A DNA stretch of 17,315 bases from JADJWR01 sp964509545 (GTDB taxonomy: Bacteria > Pseudomonadota > Gammaproteobacteria > Burkholderiales > Burkholderiaceae_F): NCBI GenBank assembly GCA_964509545.1, contig CAZDXQ010000060.1, positions 1-17,315 of the forward strand, given 5' to 3'. The notes beneath the pieces are model-generated. The model was given only the letters and a program-made list of their open reading frames with translations, was not told where the DNA came from and searched no databases. The translations under genes were made by a program, and so were the position numbers. Positions 6,675 to 13,423 of this stretch are shown here, one piece after another; position 1 is the first letter of the stretch, and each line of letters opens with the position of its first letter.

Positions 6675-7241
6675 ATGGACGAAACCGTGCTGGCCGCGAT
6701 CGCCAGGTGGCCGAACGTGCCGGCGGTGTTCGGCTGGCTGTCGTTGACGGCGCGCGGCCAGTGGCGCATCCGCGGCGAGCCGATCGCCAACGCCGCGATC
6801 CGCGAATTCATCGGCCGCAACTACGGCGGCGATGATCGCGGCCGCTGGTACTTCCAGAACGGACCGCAGCGCGTCTACGTGACGCTCGAGCTGGCGCCCT
6901 GGGTGTACCGCCTGCAGGCCGATGTGGGCCTGCGCAGCTTCACCGGTGTCGCGCCGACACGGCTGCTCGCCGCCGCGCTTGTCGACGGCGGCACGCTCGT
7001 GCTGCAGACCGAACTGGGCGCCGGCAACATCGACGATCGCGATGTCGAGCGCTTTCTGCCGGTGCTGGTCGATGCCGGAGGGCGGAGGCTCGACGAGACG
7101 GCGATCGAGCGCGCCCTCGCCGGCGAGCGACCTATGTTTGTCGACGCCGCGCGCTGCGGGATGGAACCGGCGCTGGTGCCGGTGCGGCCCGTGGCGCGGA
7201 CGGCGCTCGAGGCGACGTTCGGCTTCGTCGCGATGCCGTAG
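6675..7241 (+). CDS. DUF2946-like conserved protein of unknown function
   Basis: The 188-residue soluble protein begins MDETVLAAIARWPNVPAVFG, followed by WLSLTARGQWRIRG, the GRWYFQNGPQRVYVTLE stretch and the WVYRLQ strand. I recognise this as a conserved hypothetical family common in Burkholderiales and usually labelled DUF2946; the label is from memory. There is no signal peptide or membrane segment, and it is rich in predicted beta-strand. An out-of-frame ATG sits 4 nt upstream; the start at 6675 gives the conserved N-terminus. It diverges from the SDR gene and converges on the cytochrome-c peroxidase gene. No catalytic motif is evident. Confidence 0.75.
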   Translation: MDETVLAAIARWPNVPAVFGWLSLTARGQWRIRGEPIANAAIREFIGRNYGGDDRGRWYFQNGPQRVYVTLELAPWVYRLQADVGLRSFTGVAPTRLLAAALVDGGTLVLQTELGAGNIDDRDVERFLPVLVDAGGRRLDETAIERALAGERPMFVDAARCGMEPALVPVRPVARTALEATFGFVAMP

Positions 7242-7261
7242 CCAGCCTGAAGTGATTGCAG

Positions 7262-7285
7262 AAAAAGGGCCGGCAGGGCCGGCCC
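7262..7285 (-). terminator. Intrinsic terminator of the cytochrome-c peroxidase gene
   Basis: On the minus strand a perfect 8-bp stem (GGGCCGGC with GCCGGCCC, 3-nt loop) is followed immediately by TTTTTC. It begins 25 nt after the peroxidase stop. On the plus strand the same stem has no T-run, so it is directional. Confidence 0.85.
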
Positions 7286-7310
7286 GGTCAGGTGATGCGC
7301 GCGGATGCCC

Positions 7311-8585
7311 TCAGGGCGTGTAGCCATCCGACAGCGCGCGCAGGAAAGCGACGATCGCGTCCTCCTCCGTGGGAGTGAGCTTCAGATTGCCCAGTTCGCT
7401 GGTGTTGACGTTCGCCGCCACCTCCGGCGCCGGCCAGCAGTCGGCGGCAAGCGCCTGCGTTTCGGTGTAGCTGCCGGGGCAGGCCGGCTTCGTGTCGCGC
7501 GTGTTGTAGAAGTGCACGATTCCCTTCAGCGACTTGAAGTATCCGTTGTGCCCGTAAGCCTTGACGAAGGCGGCATCAGGACGCAGGTCGACGTTGCGCA
7601 GCGTCGGCACTTTCTGCTTGCCCATGTTGTTGTCGGCGAACGCTGCGTACTCCGGACGCGTTGCGAGGAAGCCGCCGAGCCCCTTGTCGACGAACGCCGC
7701 GTTGTAGCTGTAGACGGGGTTCTCCGGGTTCTTCGGCAGACCGAGGTTGTCGTAGGTGAAGTCGGTGAAGAGCGCGCCGCCGCTCCTGGCCGGCGTGATC
7801 ACGTGGCACTTGACGCACTTGCCCTGACCCATGAACAGGCTGAAGCCCTTCTGTTCGTCCGCGCTCAGCTTCGCCATGCCCTTGCGCGCGTAGTCGAACT
7901 TCGACGTAAAGGCGTTCGATTCCGGCGACGCTTCGAACGCGGCGATCGACAGCGCGATCGCGTCGTAGTTCTGGTAGACGCGCATCCGATCGGTCGGAGA
8001 CAACGAAACCGTGCCGCCCTCGCTGCCGCAGACGGTGTCCGTATCGGCCGGCCAGGTGATGTTGCAGGCATCGAAGCCCCAGACCGCCTTGAACAGCGCC
8101 GAATACGCGCTCGTGCACACGCGATGCACGATGCAGGCCGAATCCGCAACGGCCTGCTCGGCCGGATTCAGAAACGGCCCCTGCGCCTGGTCGGCGGCCG
8201 GATTGCCGAGCTTCTCGCCCGTGGCGCGCCCGTCCCAGAAATTGCCGCCGACGAAGAGCGGATCGTTCCTGGTGCTGTGCGGGACATGCAGGATCGGGCT
8301 CTGCGTCGCGTAAGCGGAACTCGGCGGCTTGCGGTCGCCGAAACGACCGGCGATCGAACCCTCGTAAACGGAGCCGTGCGCGTTGATGGCTTCGCTCGGC
8401 CCGGTCCAGCCCGCCGCCGGCGAATGGCAGGCCGCGCAGGACTGGTTGCGGTTGATCGAGAGGTTATTGTCAAAGAAGATCGACCTGCCCAGCAGCTCGT
8501 TGGGCGTGAGTTCCGCGGCCTGTGCAAGTCCGAGGAAGATCCCGCTAGCCGCCAGAAGCAGCGCGGGCACCGCACGCGATTTCAT
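7311..8585 (-). CDS. Periplasmic dihaem cytochrome-c peroxidase / MauG family protein
   Basis: From the ATG at 8585 (AGGAGG just upstream) the product has 424 residues. The first ~23 form a Sec signal peptide with cleavage after AQA. Two c-type haem sites are seen: C50-AA-C53-H54 and C257-VK-C260-H261, which define the dihaem CCP/MauG superfamily. These enzymes reduce hydrogen peroxide with electrons from small c-type cytochromes, or oxidise protein side chains. The GNFWDGRATGEKLGNP segment and the late VPTLRNVDLRPDAAFVKAYGHNG segment are usual for the family. Four extra cysteines (151, 157, 174, 186) between the haem sites could form disulfides. Which sub-activity it has is not determined. 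It has its own terminator, so it is probably the last or only gene of its transcript. Confidence 0.92.
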   Translation of the reverse strand: MKSRAVPALLLAASGIFLGLAQAAELTPNELLGRSIFFDNNLSINRNQSCAACHSPAAGWTGPSEAINAHGSVYEGSIAGRFGDRKPPSSAYATQSPILHVPHSTRNDPLFVGGNFWDGRATGEKLGNPAADQAQGPFLNPAEQAVADSACIVHRVCTSAYSALFKAVWGFDACNITWPADTDTVCGSEGGTVSLSPTDRMRVYQNYDAIALSIAAFEASPESNAFTSKFDYARKGMAKLSADEQKGFSLFMGQGKCVKCHVITPARSGGALFTDFTYDNLGLPKNPENPVYSYNAAFVDKGLGGFLATRPEYAAFADNNMGKQKVPTLRNVDLRPDAAFVKAYGHNGYFKSLKGIVHFYNTRDTKPACPGSYTETQALAADCWPAPEVAANVNTSELGNLKLTPTEEDAIVAFLRALSDGYTP

Positions 8586-8777
8586 CTCCTCCTGCCTTTC
8601 GGCGCGGAAACGAACCGCTGCTGAAGCCCACAGCTGCGGCGGTCGCAGCGTCGCGGCGGATCCGCGCCGTCTTCCGCGCGCGCGCCGATCGCCCACGAAA
8701 GCAGGGTAATGCGAACGGCCTGGCGCGCGTTGAGAAGCGTCAAGCGCCGCGAAGGGCACGCCGGCAGGTGGACCGCT

Positions 8778-9869
8778 TCAGTCGAAAACCGGCGTCTCGA
8801 CGCCGAGGACCTTGTGCAGCTTGGGGCTGGTGGTCGTGTACTGCAGGTGGATCTTCCTGTCCGGAAAGACGTAGTTCGCCGCGCCGAAGGCGGCCAGCGC
8901 CGCTTCGTGGAAGCCGGAGAGGATCAGCTTCTTCTTTCCCGGATAGGTGTTGATGTCGCCGACGGCAAAGATGCCCGGCACGTCGGTCTCGAACTTCTCG
9001 GTGTCGACGACGATCTGCTTGCGCTCCAGCGCCAGGCCCCAGTGCGCGATCGGTCCCAGTTTCGGCGACAGGCCGAAGAACACCAGCAGCACGTCGAGCG
9101 GCACGCGGCGGGTGACGCCGTCGGGCGAAGCGACGCGAATCTCCGTCATCGTGCCATCGCGCTCCTCGAAGCCCGATACCGTGCCGACCATGAACTGCAT
9201 TTCGTGCGCTTCGACCAGTTCGCGCATCTTCGCCACCGACGCCGGCGCGGCGCGGAAGCCTTCGCGTCGATGCAGCAGGATCACGCTTTCGGCCTTGCCC
9301 GCCAGCGCCAGCGTCCAGTCGAGCGCCGAGTCGCCGCCGCCGCAGATCACGAGGTTGCGGCCGTGAAACTGCGTCGGGTCCTTGATGCGGTAGAAGAGCT
9401 GCGTGCCGTGGAAGCGGTCGATGCCGTCGACCTTCAGCAGCCGCGGCTGGAAGCTGCCGACGCCGGCGGCGATGATTACGGTCCTGGTCAGGAAGCGCGT
9501 GCCGATCGAAGTCTGGACGAAGAAGCGGCCGTCGCCCAGCTTCTTCAGGATCGTCACTTCCTGGCCAAGATGGAAGGTCGCGCCGAACGGCGCGATCTGT
9601 TTCATCAGCGCGTCGGTCAGCTCCTGTCCGGTGCACACAGGCACCGCGGGAATGTCGTAGATCGGCTTGTCCGGGTACAGCTCGACGCATTGGCCGCCGA
9701 CGTAGGCGAGCGAATCGATCACGTGCGCCTTGATCTCGAGCAGGCCGAGCTCGAAGACCTGGAACAGCCCGACCGGCCCGGCGCCGACGATCAGCGCATC
9801 GGTTTCGATCGGTGGCGGCCTGCCGGCGGCGTGCGGCACATCGGCCGCGGCGTGGATCTCGGTTTTCAT
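8778..9869 (-). CDS. TrxR-like ferredoxin/flavodoxin-NADP(+) reductase
   Basis: The product from the ATG at 9869 is 363 residues, close to the usual size of thioredoxin-reductase-like ferredoxin-NADP reductases (YumC type). The FAD site is LIVGAGPVGLFQVFELG and the NADPH site is VICGGGDSALDWTLALAG. The CxxC redox pair of true thioredoxin reductase is absent after the NADPH domain start, as expected for this subfamily. The C-terminal GIFAVGDINTYPGKKKLI motif closes the FAD site. It transfers electrons between NADPH and ferredoxin or flavodoxin in the cytoplasm. An alternative ATG at 9884 adds five residues; neither start has a strong ribosome site. It lies 87 nt downstream of the M48 protease gene on the same strand. 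Confidence 0.92.
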   Translation of the reverse strand: MKTEIHAAADVPHAAGRPPPIETDALIVGAGPVGLFQVFELGLLEIKAHVIDSLAYVGGQCVELYPDKPIYDIPAVPVCTGQELTDALMKQIAPFGATFHLGQEVTILKKLGDGRFFVQTSIGTRFLTRTVIIAAGVGSFQPRLLKVDGIDRFHGTQLFYRIKDPTQFHGRNLVICGGGDSALDWTLALAGKAESVILLHRREGFRAAPASVAKMRELVEAHEMQFMVGTVSGFEERDGTMTEIRVASPDGVTRRVPLDVLLVFFGLSPKLGPIAHWGLALERKQIVVDTEKFETDVPGIFAVGDINTYPGKKKLILSGFHEAALAAFGAANYVFPDRKIHLQYTTTSPKLHKVLGVETPVFD

Positions 9870-9956
9870 GAACGCGGGAGTCATGCGCCTGGCGCAAAGA
9901 GGCGCGATTTTCGCCGATTTCGGCATCGCGGCAGTCCGCCGCCGCGGCCGCACGAG

Positions 9957-11510
9957 TCAGCGCCGGCCGCGCTTGTCTTCGTCCGGCGGCGGCGCCCGGC
10001 CTTCTCTGGCCAGTTGCTCGCGGTATTCGCGCATCTGCTGGTTCAGCTGGCGCAGCCGCGCGTCGACTTCGGACATCGTGTAGAAGTCGGCATCGTTGGC
10101 GCGCCGCGCCAGCTGCAGCTGCTCGATCGCCGAGGGCAGGGCGCCGAGCAGCATGTACAGCTCGGCGGTGGCCTGGTGCTGCAGCGCGCGCCGGCCGAGC
10201 CGTTCGTAACTGCGCGCCAGCATCTCGTACAGCCGCGGGTCGCTGCGCGGCAGCGCCAGCTGTTCGCGCAGGTAGGCGACCAGCGCCTCGTGCTGCTCGC
10301 TCTTCTGCAGCAACTCGGCGTAATGCAGCGCCGTCAGCCTGGATACCGGATACCGCGCGACCGCCTCGCGCGCCAGCCGCACCGCTTCGGCGCGCTCACT
10401 GTCACTGCGCGCGGCCGCGTGGAGCGTCTCCGACACCAGCTTGTCGAGCATCGGCGACGGCGCCTGGCTGGCGCGCCGCGCATTGCGCGCGGCGTCGACC
10501 GCCGCAGCAGGCTCGTTCATCTTCATCGAGGCCAGCGCCAGCCCGTAGTACGCGGCCGCCACCGAAGGCGCGCTGCGGCTGTCGATCTGATTGCGGAAGT
10601 ACAGCGCCGAATCGCGTATGCCCTGCACGCTTGCGTCCTGCAGCACGCGCAGCCGCGCGCGGACCAGCTGGAAGTCGAGCGAATCGGGGCGCTGCCGGAC
10701 GCGCGCCTCGCGCACGCGGTTCTGGATGTCGCTGAGCCGCTCCACGGTCAGCGGGTGCGTGCGCAGGTAAGCCGGCGCCGCCGTTTCGTATATGCGCGTG
10801 CCCTGCTGCAGGCGACCGAAGAAGCTGGCCATCCCCGCCGGATCGAAACCGGCGCTGACCAGGATCTGGAAGCCGACGCGGTCGGCTTCGCGCTCGGCGT
10901 CGCGCGAGAAATTCAGCTGCTGCTGCACGGCGGCCGCCTGGCCGACGGCGATCGCCGCCTGCGTGGCGTCGGCGCTCGACGAGGAGCCGCTTCGCGCCGC
11001 CAGCAGCGCCAGCAGCAGCGCGCCGATGGCGATGTAGCTGCCCTCGCGCTGCTTGGCCAGCATGCGGGCGATGTGGCGCTGCTCGACGTGACCGATCTCG
11101 TGCGCCAGCACCGAGGCCAGCTCCGATTCGTTGGCCGCGCCGAGCACGAGGCCGCTGTGCACGCCGATGAATCCGCCGGGCAGCGCAAAGGCGTTGAGCA
11201 TCGGGTCGCGCACGGCGAAGAACTCGAAGTCCGAGTGCCGCGCCGGGCTGGCCGAGACGAGCTTGAAGCCGAGCGCGTTCAGGTATTCCGAGGTGTCGGC
11301 ATCGGCGAGAAAAGACGGGTCGCGCCGCGCCTCGCGCATGATCGCCTCGCCGAGGCGACGCTCGTTGCTCGGCGACAGGTCGTCGGCGGCGGCGTCGCCG
11401 AGCGCCGGCAGGTTCGGCGTCATCGCCCGCACCGGCGCCACGGCGCCGCCGGGTGCAGCCAGCGCACAGCACAGCAGGGTGACGAGCAGACGACGGGCGA
11501 AACCGGCCAC
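9957..11510 (-). CDS. bepA: BepA-like periplasmic M48 zinc metalloprotease with TPR region
   Basis: From the GTG at 11510 the protein has 517 residues, slightly longer than E. coli BepA (487). An Arg-containing hydrophobic N-terminus (AGFARRLLVTLLCCALAAP) is a plausible signal peptide. The zinc site is H137-E-I-G-H141 with the downstream EREAD motif near 206-210. The PGGFIGVHSGLV strand and RTHPLTVERLSDIQNR are standard for BepA/YfgC. Residues ~250-500 are helical repeats of TPR type. In E. coli BepA chaperones or degrades LptD and BAM-related outer-membrane proteins. No ATG gives a signal peptide in this frame and no good ribosome site precedes the GTG, so the start is uncertain. The gene symbol is by family, not proven orthology. 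Confidence 0.88.
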   Translation of the reverse strand: MAGFARRLLVTLLCCALAAPGGAVAPVRAMTPNLPALGDAAADDLSPSNERRLGEAIMREARRDPSFLADADTSEYLNALGFKLVSASPARHSDFEFFAVRDPMLNAFALPGGFIGVHSGLVLGAANESELASVLAHEIGHVEQRHIARMLAKQREGSYIAIGALLLALLAARSGSSSSADATQAAIAVGQAAAVQQQLNFSRDAEREADRVGFQILVSAGFDPAGMASFFGRLQQGTRIYETAAPAYLRTHPLTVERLSDIQNRVREARVRQRPDSLDFQLVRARLRVLQDASVQGIRDSALYFRNQIDSRSAPSVAAAYYGLALASMKMNEPAAAVDAARNARRASQAPSPMLDKLVSETLHAAARSDSERAEAVRLAREAVARYPVSRLTALHYAELLQKSEQHEALVAYLREQLALPRSDPRLYEMLARSYERLGRRALQHQATAELYMLLGALPSAIEQLQLARRANDADFYTMSEVDARLRQLNQQMREYREQLAREGRAPPPDEDKRGRR

Positions 11511-11527
11511 GGAGATGCAATCCAGCC

Positions 11528-11546
11528 GCGCCGCAGGGGGCGGCGC
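11528..11546. repeat. Perfect 7-bp hairpin in the bepA/moaC intergenic region
   Basis: GCGCCGC and GCGGCGC flank a 5-nt loop. It lies 17 nt upstream of the protease GTG and 10 nt from the moaC -10-like hexamer. It could be in the protease mRNA leader or act as an operator; chance is possible in DNA this GC-rich. Confidence 0.4.
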
Positions 11547-11556
11547 ATTGCGTTTG

Positions 11557-11562
11557 TATGAT
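11557..11562 (+). promoter_or_regulatory. Candidate -10 (TATGAT) for moaC
   Basis: TATGAT matches the -10 consensus at five positions and lies in a rare AT-rich patch 56 nt before the moaC ATG. The same patch reads ATCTATCATACAAA on the minus strand and could also serve the protease gene. No clear -35 is visible. Confidence 0.4.
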
Positions 11563-11618
11563 AGATGCTCGCTCAGACCCGCTGCGCCCCCTTTTCGTTC
11601 CAGCCTGTAACCGCCCGC

Positions 11619-12101
11619 ATGAACCCGCTCACGCATTTCGACGCCGCCGGCGCGGCGCACATGGTCGATGTCGGCGACAAGCCGGCAACGCACCGTGTTG
11701 CGGTGGCGGTCGGCCGCATCCGCATGTCGCCGCTGACGCTCGACCTGATCCGCGCCGGGACGACGAAGAAGGGCGATGTGCTCGGCGTGGCCCGCATCGC
11801 CGCCATCCAGGGCGCGAAGCGGACCAGCGAACTGATCCCGCTGTGCCATCCGCTGCCGATCACGCACGTGGCGGTCGACTTCTCGATCGACGCGGCAGCG
11901 AACTGTGTCGAGTGCACGGCGCGGGTCGAGACCCATGGCCAGACCGGGGTCGAAATGGAGGCGCTGACGGCCGTGCAGGTCGGCTTGCTGACCGTCTACG
12001 ACATGGTCAAGAGCGCCGACCGGACGATGGTGATCGAGGGCGTGCGCCTGCTGGAGAAGCACGGCGGCAAGAGCGGCAGCTTCGTCGCCGAGGCTTCCTA
12101 G
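11619..12101 (+). CDS. moaC: Cyclic pyranopterin monophosphate synthase MoaC
   Basis: At 160 residues this matches E. coli MoaC (161). MoaC converts the 3',8-cyclo-GTP made by MoaA into cyclic pyranopterin monophosphate, the first pterin intermediate of molybdenum cofactor synthesis, in the cytoplasm. Recognisable features are the start LTHFDAAGAAHMVDVGDKP, IPLCHPLPITHV with the conserved CHPL, GVEMEALTAV, and VYDMVKSADR near the C-terminus with the catalytic lysine. The ATG at 11619 gives the family start; no strong Shine-Dalgarno precedes it. No moaA, moaB, moaD or moaE lies beside it in this window, and no Moco riboswitch is evident in the short leader. Confidence 0.96.
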   Translation: MNPLTHFDAAGAAHMVDVGDKPATHRVAVAVGRIRMSPLTLDLIRAGTTKKGDVLGVARIAAIQGAKRTSELIPLCHPLPITHVAVDFSIDAAANCVECTARVETHGQTGVEMEALTAVQVGLLTVYDMVKSADRTMVIEGVRLLEKHGGKSGSFVAEAS

Positions 12102-12158
12102 AAGCGATCGCGTCCCCGCGGCGACCGCCGGCGATCCGCAAACGCGTTCCGGCGGCGT

Positions 12159-13325
12159 TCAGATCACGTTGCGCTCGGCCAGGGGTCGCTGCTCGATGAT
12201 TCGCTGCGGCGCCAGCGGCGCCAGGTCGAGGGCTTCGTAGCGGCCGAGCGCGATCAGCTCGGCCAGCGCCTGCGCGACGGCCGGCGCCTGCTGGATGCCG
12301 TGCCCGGAGAAGCCGCAACCGATGAATGCGTTGTCGAATCCCGGCACCTGGCCGACGACTCCGTTCTGGTCGAAAGTGTTGTACTCGTAGTAGCCGGCCC
12401 ATGCGCCGGTCGCGCGCAGCGCGTCGAAGGCCGGCACGCGGCGCGCCAGCGCCGGCCAGATCACGTCGTCGAACAGGCCGTGGTCGATCGCCTCCAGCGG
12501 CGCATCGTCGATGTCCTCGCTACGGGGTGGACCACCGGCGATGAAGCCGCGGCCCTCGGGCCGGAACCACACGCCGCCGGGGTCGATGACCAGCGGGCAG
12601 CCCGGCAACCGGGCCGGGGTCGAGAACACGAAAACATCGCGCTTGCGGGCCCGGACCGGCAGCGCGAAGTCGAGTTGCCGCGCCAGAGGCGCCGACCACG
12701 CTCCGGCGGCGATCAGCAATGCCTCGCAGCCATGGGTGCTGCCGTCGCCGCCATGCACCGCCAGCACGCGACCGCGCCTTGCTTCGATGCGATCGACGTC
12801 GGTGGCAACAAAGCGCGCGCCCAGCGCGATCGCCTTGCGCCGGAACGCCTGCAGCACGCTATAGCCGTCGAACCAGCCTTCGCCGCTTTCGCCGAGCGAG
12901 CCCGCGGCCAGATCGTCGGTGGCAAGCCAGGGAAGCCGTGCCTGCAGCGCGGCCCGGTCGAGCAGGCTCACATGAGCGCCGCAGGCGGTCTGCAGCGCGT
13001 GATTGGCACGCAGCGTCTCGACGCCGGCGGCGGTGGCGAGGAACAGATAGCCGCGTTCCGTCAGGGCGATGTCGGGGCGCAGGTCGCCGACGGCGAGTTC
13101 GTCGCCGATGCGACGGTAGAAGGCCAGGCTCGCCTGCGACAGGCGGATGTTGATCTCGGTGGAGAACTGCTGGCGGATCGAACTGGCCGACAGTGCGCTG
13201 GAGGCGCGGCCGTAGGTCGGATCGCGCTCGAGCACCGTCGCCCGCAGCCCGTGTCTGGCGGCGAGAAAGTACGCCGTGGCCGCGCCGATCACGCCGCCGC
13301 CGGCGATCAGCACGCCGTCGCTCAC
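12159..13325 (-). CDS. FAD-dependent amino-acid oxidase/dehydrogenase (DadA/FOXRED1-like)
   Basis: The 388-residue protein starts at GTG 13325 with AGGG 7 nt upstream. It has the DAO-fold dinucleotide site LIAGGGVIGAATAYFLA at residues 6-22, followed by the acidic VLERD end of the second strand. The C-terminal WAGYYEYNTFDQNGVVG stretch closely resembles the FOXRED1/sarcosine-oxidase-like branch, and FIGCGFSGHGIQQAPAV is the closing FAD motif. Such enzymes oxidise the C-N bond of D-amino acids, N-methyl amino acids or cyclic imino acids to an imine. The substrate is unknown. It diverges from an ornithine-cyclodeaminase family gene across a highly structured 98-bp region and converges with moaC. 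Confidence 0.9.
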   Translation of the reverse strand: MSDGVLIAGGGVIGAATAYFLAARHGLRATVLERDPTYGRASSALSASSIRQQFSTEINIRLSQASLAFYRRIGDELAVGDLRPDIALTERGYLFLATAAGVETLRANHALQTACGAHVSLLDRAALQARLPWLATDDLAAGSLGESGEGWFDGYSVLQAFRRKAIALGARFVATDVDRIEARRGRVLAVHGGDGSTHGCEALLIAAGAWSAPLARQLDFALPVRARKRDVFVFSTPARLPGCPLVIDPGGVWFRPEGRGFIAGGPPRSEDIDDAPLEAIDHGLFDDVIWPALARRVPAFDALRATGAWAGYYEYNTFDQNGVVGQVPGFDNAFIGCGFSGHGIQQAPAVAQALAELIALGRYEALDLAPLAPQRIIEQRPLAERNVI

Positions 13326-13327
13326 TG

Positions 13328-13407
13328 GGGCACCCTACGGCCTTCGGCCGGTCCCGCCGAGCGGGAATGAGCCCCTTCGGACGGCCGCGCGGGGCTCATC
13401 GGTGCCC
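13328..13407 (-). promoter_or_regulatory. Cloverleaf-like structured leader upstream of the FAD oxidase gene
   Basis: Four perfect stems tile 80 nt. P1 pairs 13328-13334 with 13401-13407 (7 bp). Inside it lie P2 at 13338-13350 (5 bp, 3-nt loop), P3 at 13352-13366 (6 bp, 3-nt loop) and P4 at 13367-13399 (9 bp, 15-nt loop that can add 3 more pairs). Linkers are only 3, 1, 0 and 1 nt. On the minus strand this would lie in the oxidase mRNA leader, between a TAGAAT hexamer at 13432-13437 and the GTG at 13325. P1 covers part of the AGGG ribosome site (13333-13336) and the spacer to the GTG. It does not match tRNA arm lengths or any riboswitch I know. All pairs are drawn by eye, without energy calculation. 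Confidence 0.5.
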
Positions 13408-13410
13408 TCC

Positions 13411-13416
13411 TACAAT
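13411..13416 (+). promoter_or_regulatory. -10 hexamer (TACAAT) for the cyclodeaminase-like gene
   Basis: TACAAT lies exactly 7 nt before the ATG at 13424 and there is no Shine-Dalgarno, so the transcript is probably leaderless. It is the same hexamer and spacing seen before the MFS gene. Confidence 0.5.
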
Positions 13417-13423
13417 GCGCTGC

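Noticed and set aside
8709..11561. A 950-codon open frame on the plus strand
   Set aside because: It runs antisense through the ferredoxin-NADP reductase and M48 protease genes, which have intact motifs. Its predicted protein is Arg/Ala/His-rich low-complexity sequence, an artefact of strong third-position G/C bias.
11563..11618. Molybdenum cofactor riboswitch upstream of moaC
   Set aside because: The predicted leader is only about 50 nt with no paired stems large enough for the Moco motif.
13328..13407. tRNA gene or guanidine-II (mini-ykkC) riboswitch
   Set aside because: The closing stem is 7 bp as in tRNA, but the arms are 5, 6 and 9 bp with 3-nt, 3-nt and 15-nt loops, without anticodon or T-loop bases. 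An ACGG loop occurs only once and only on the plus strand, whereas guanidine-II needs two ACGR hairpins in the leader.
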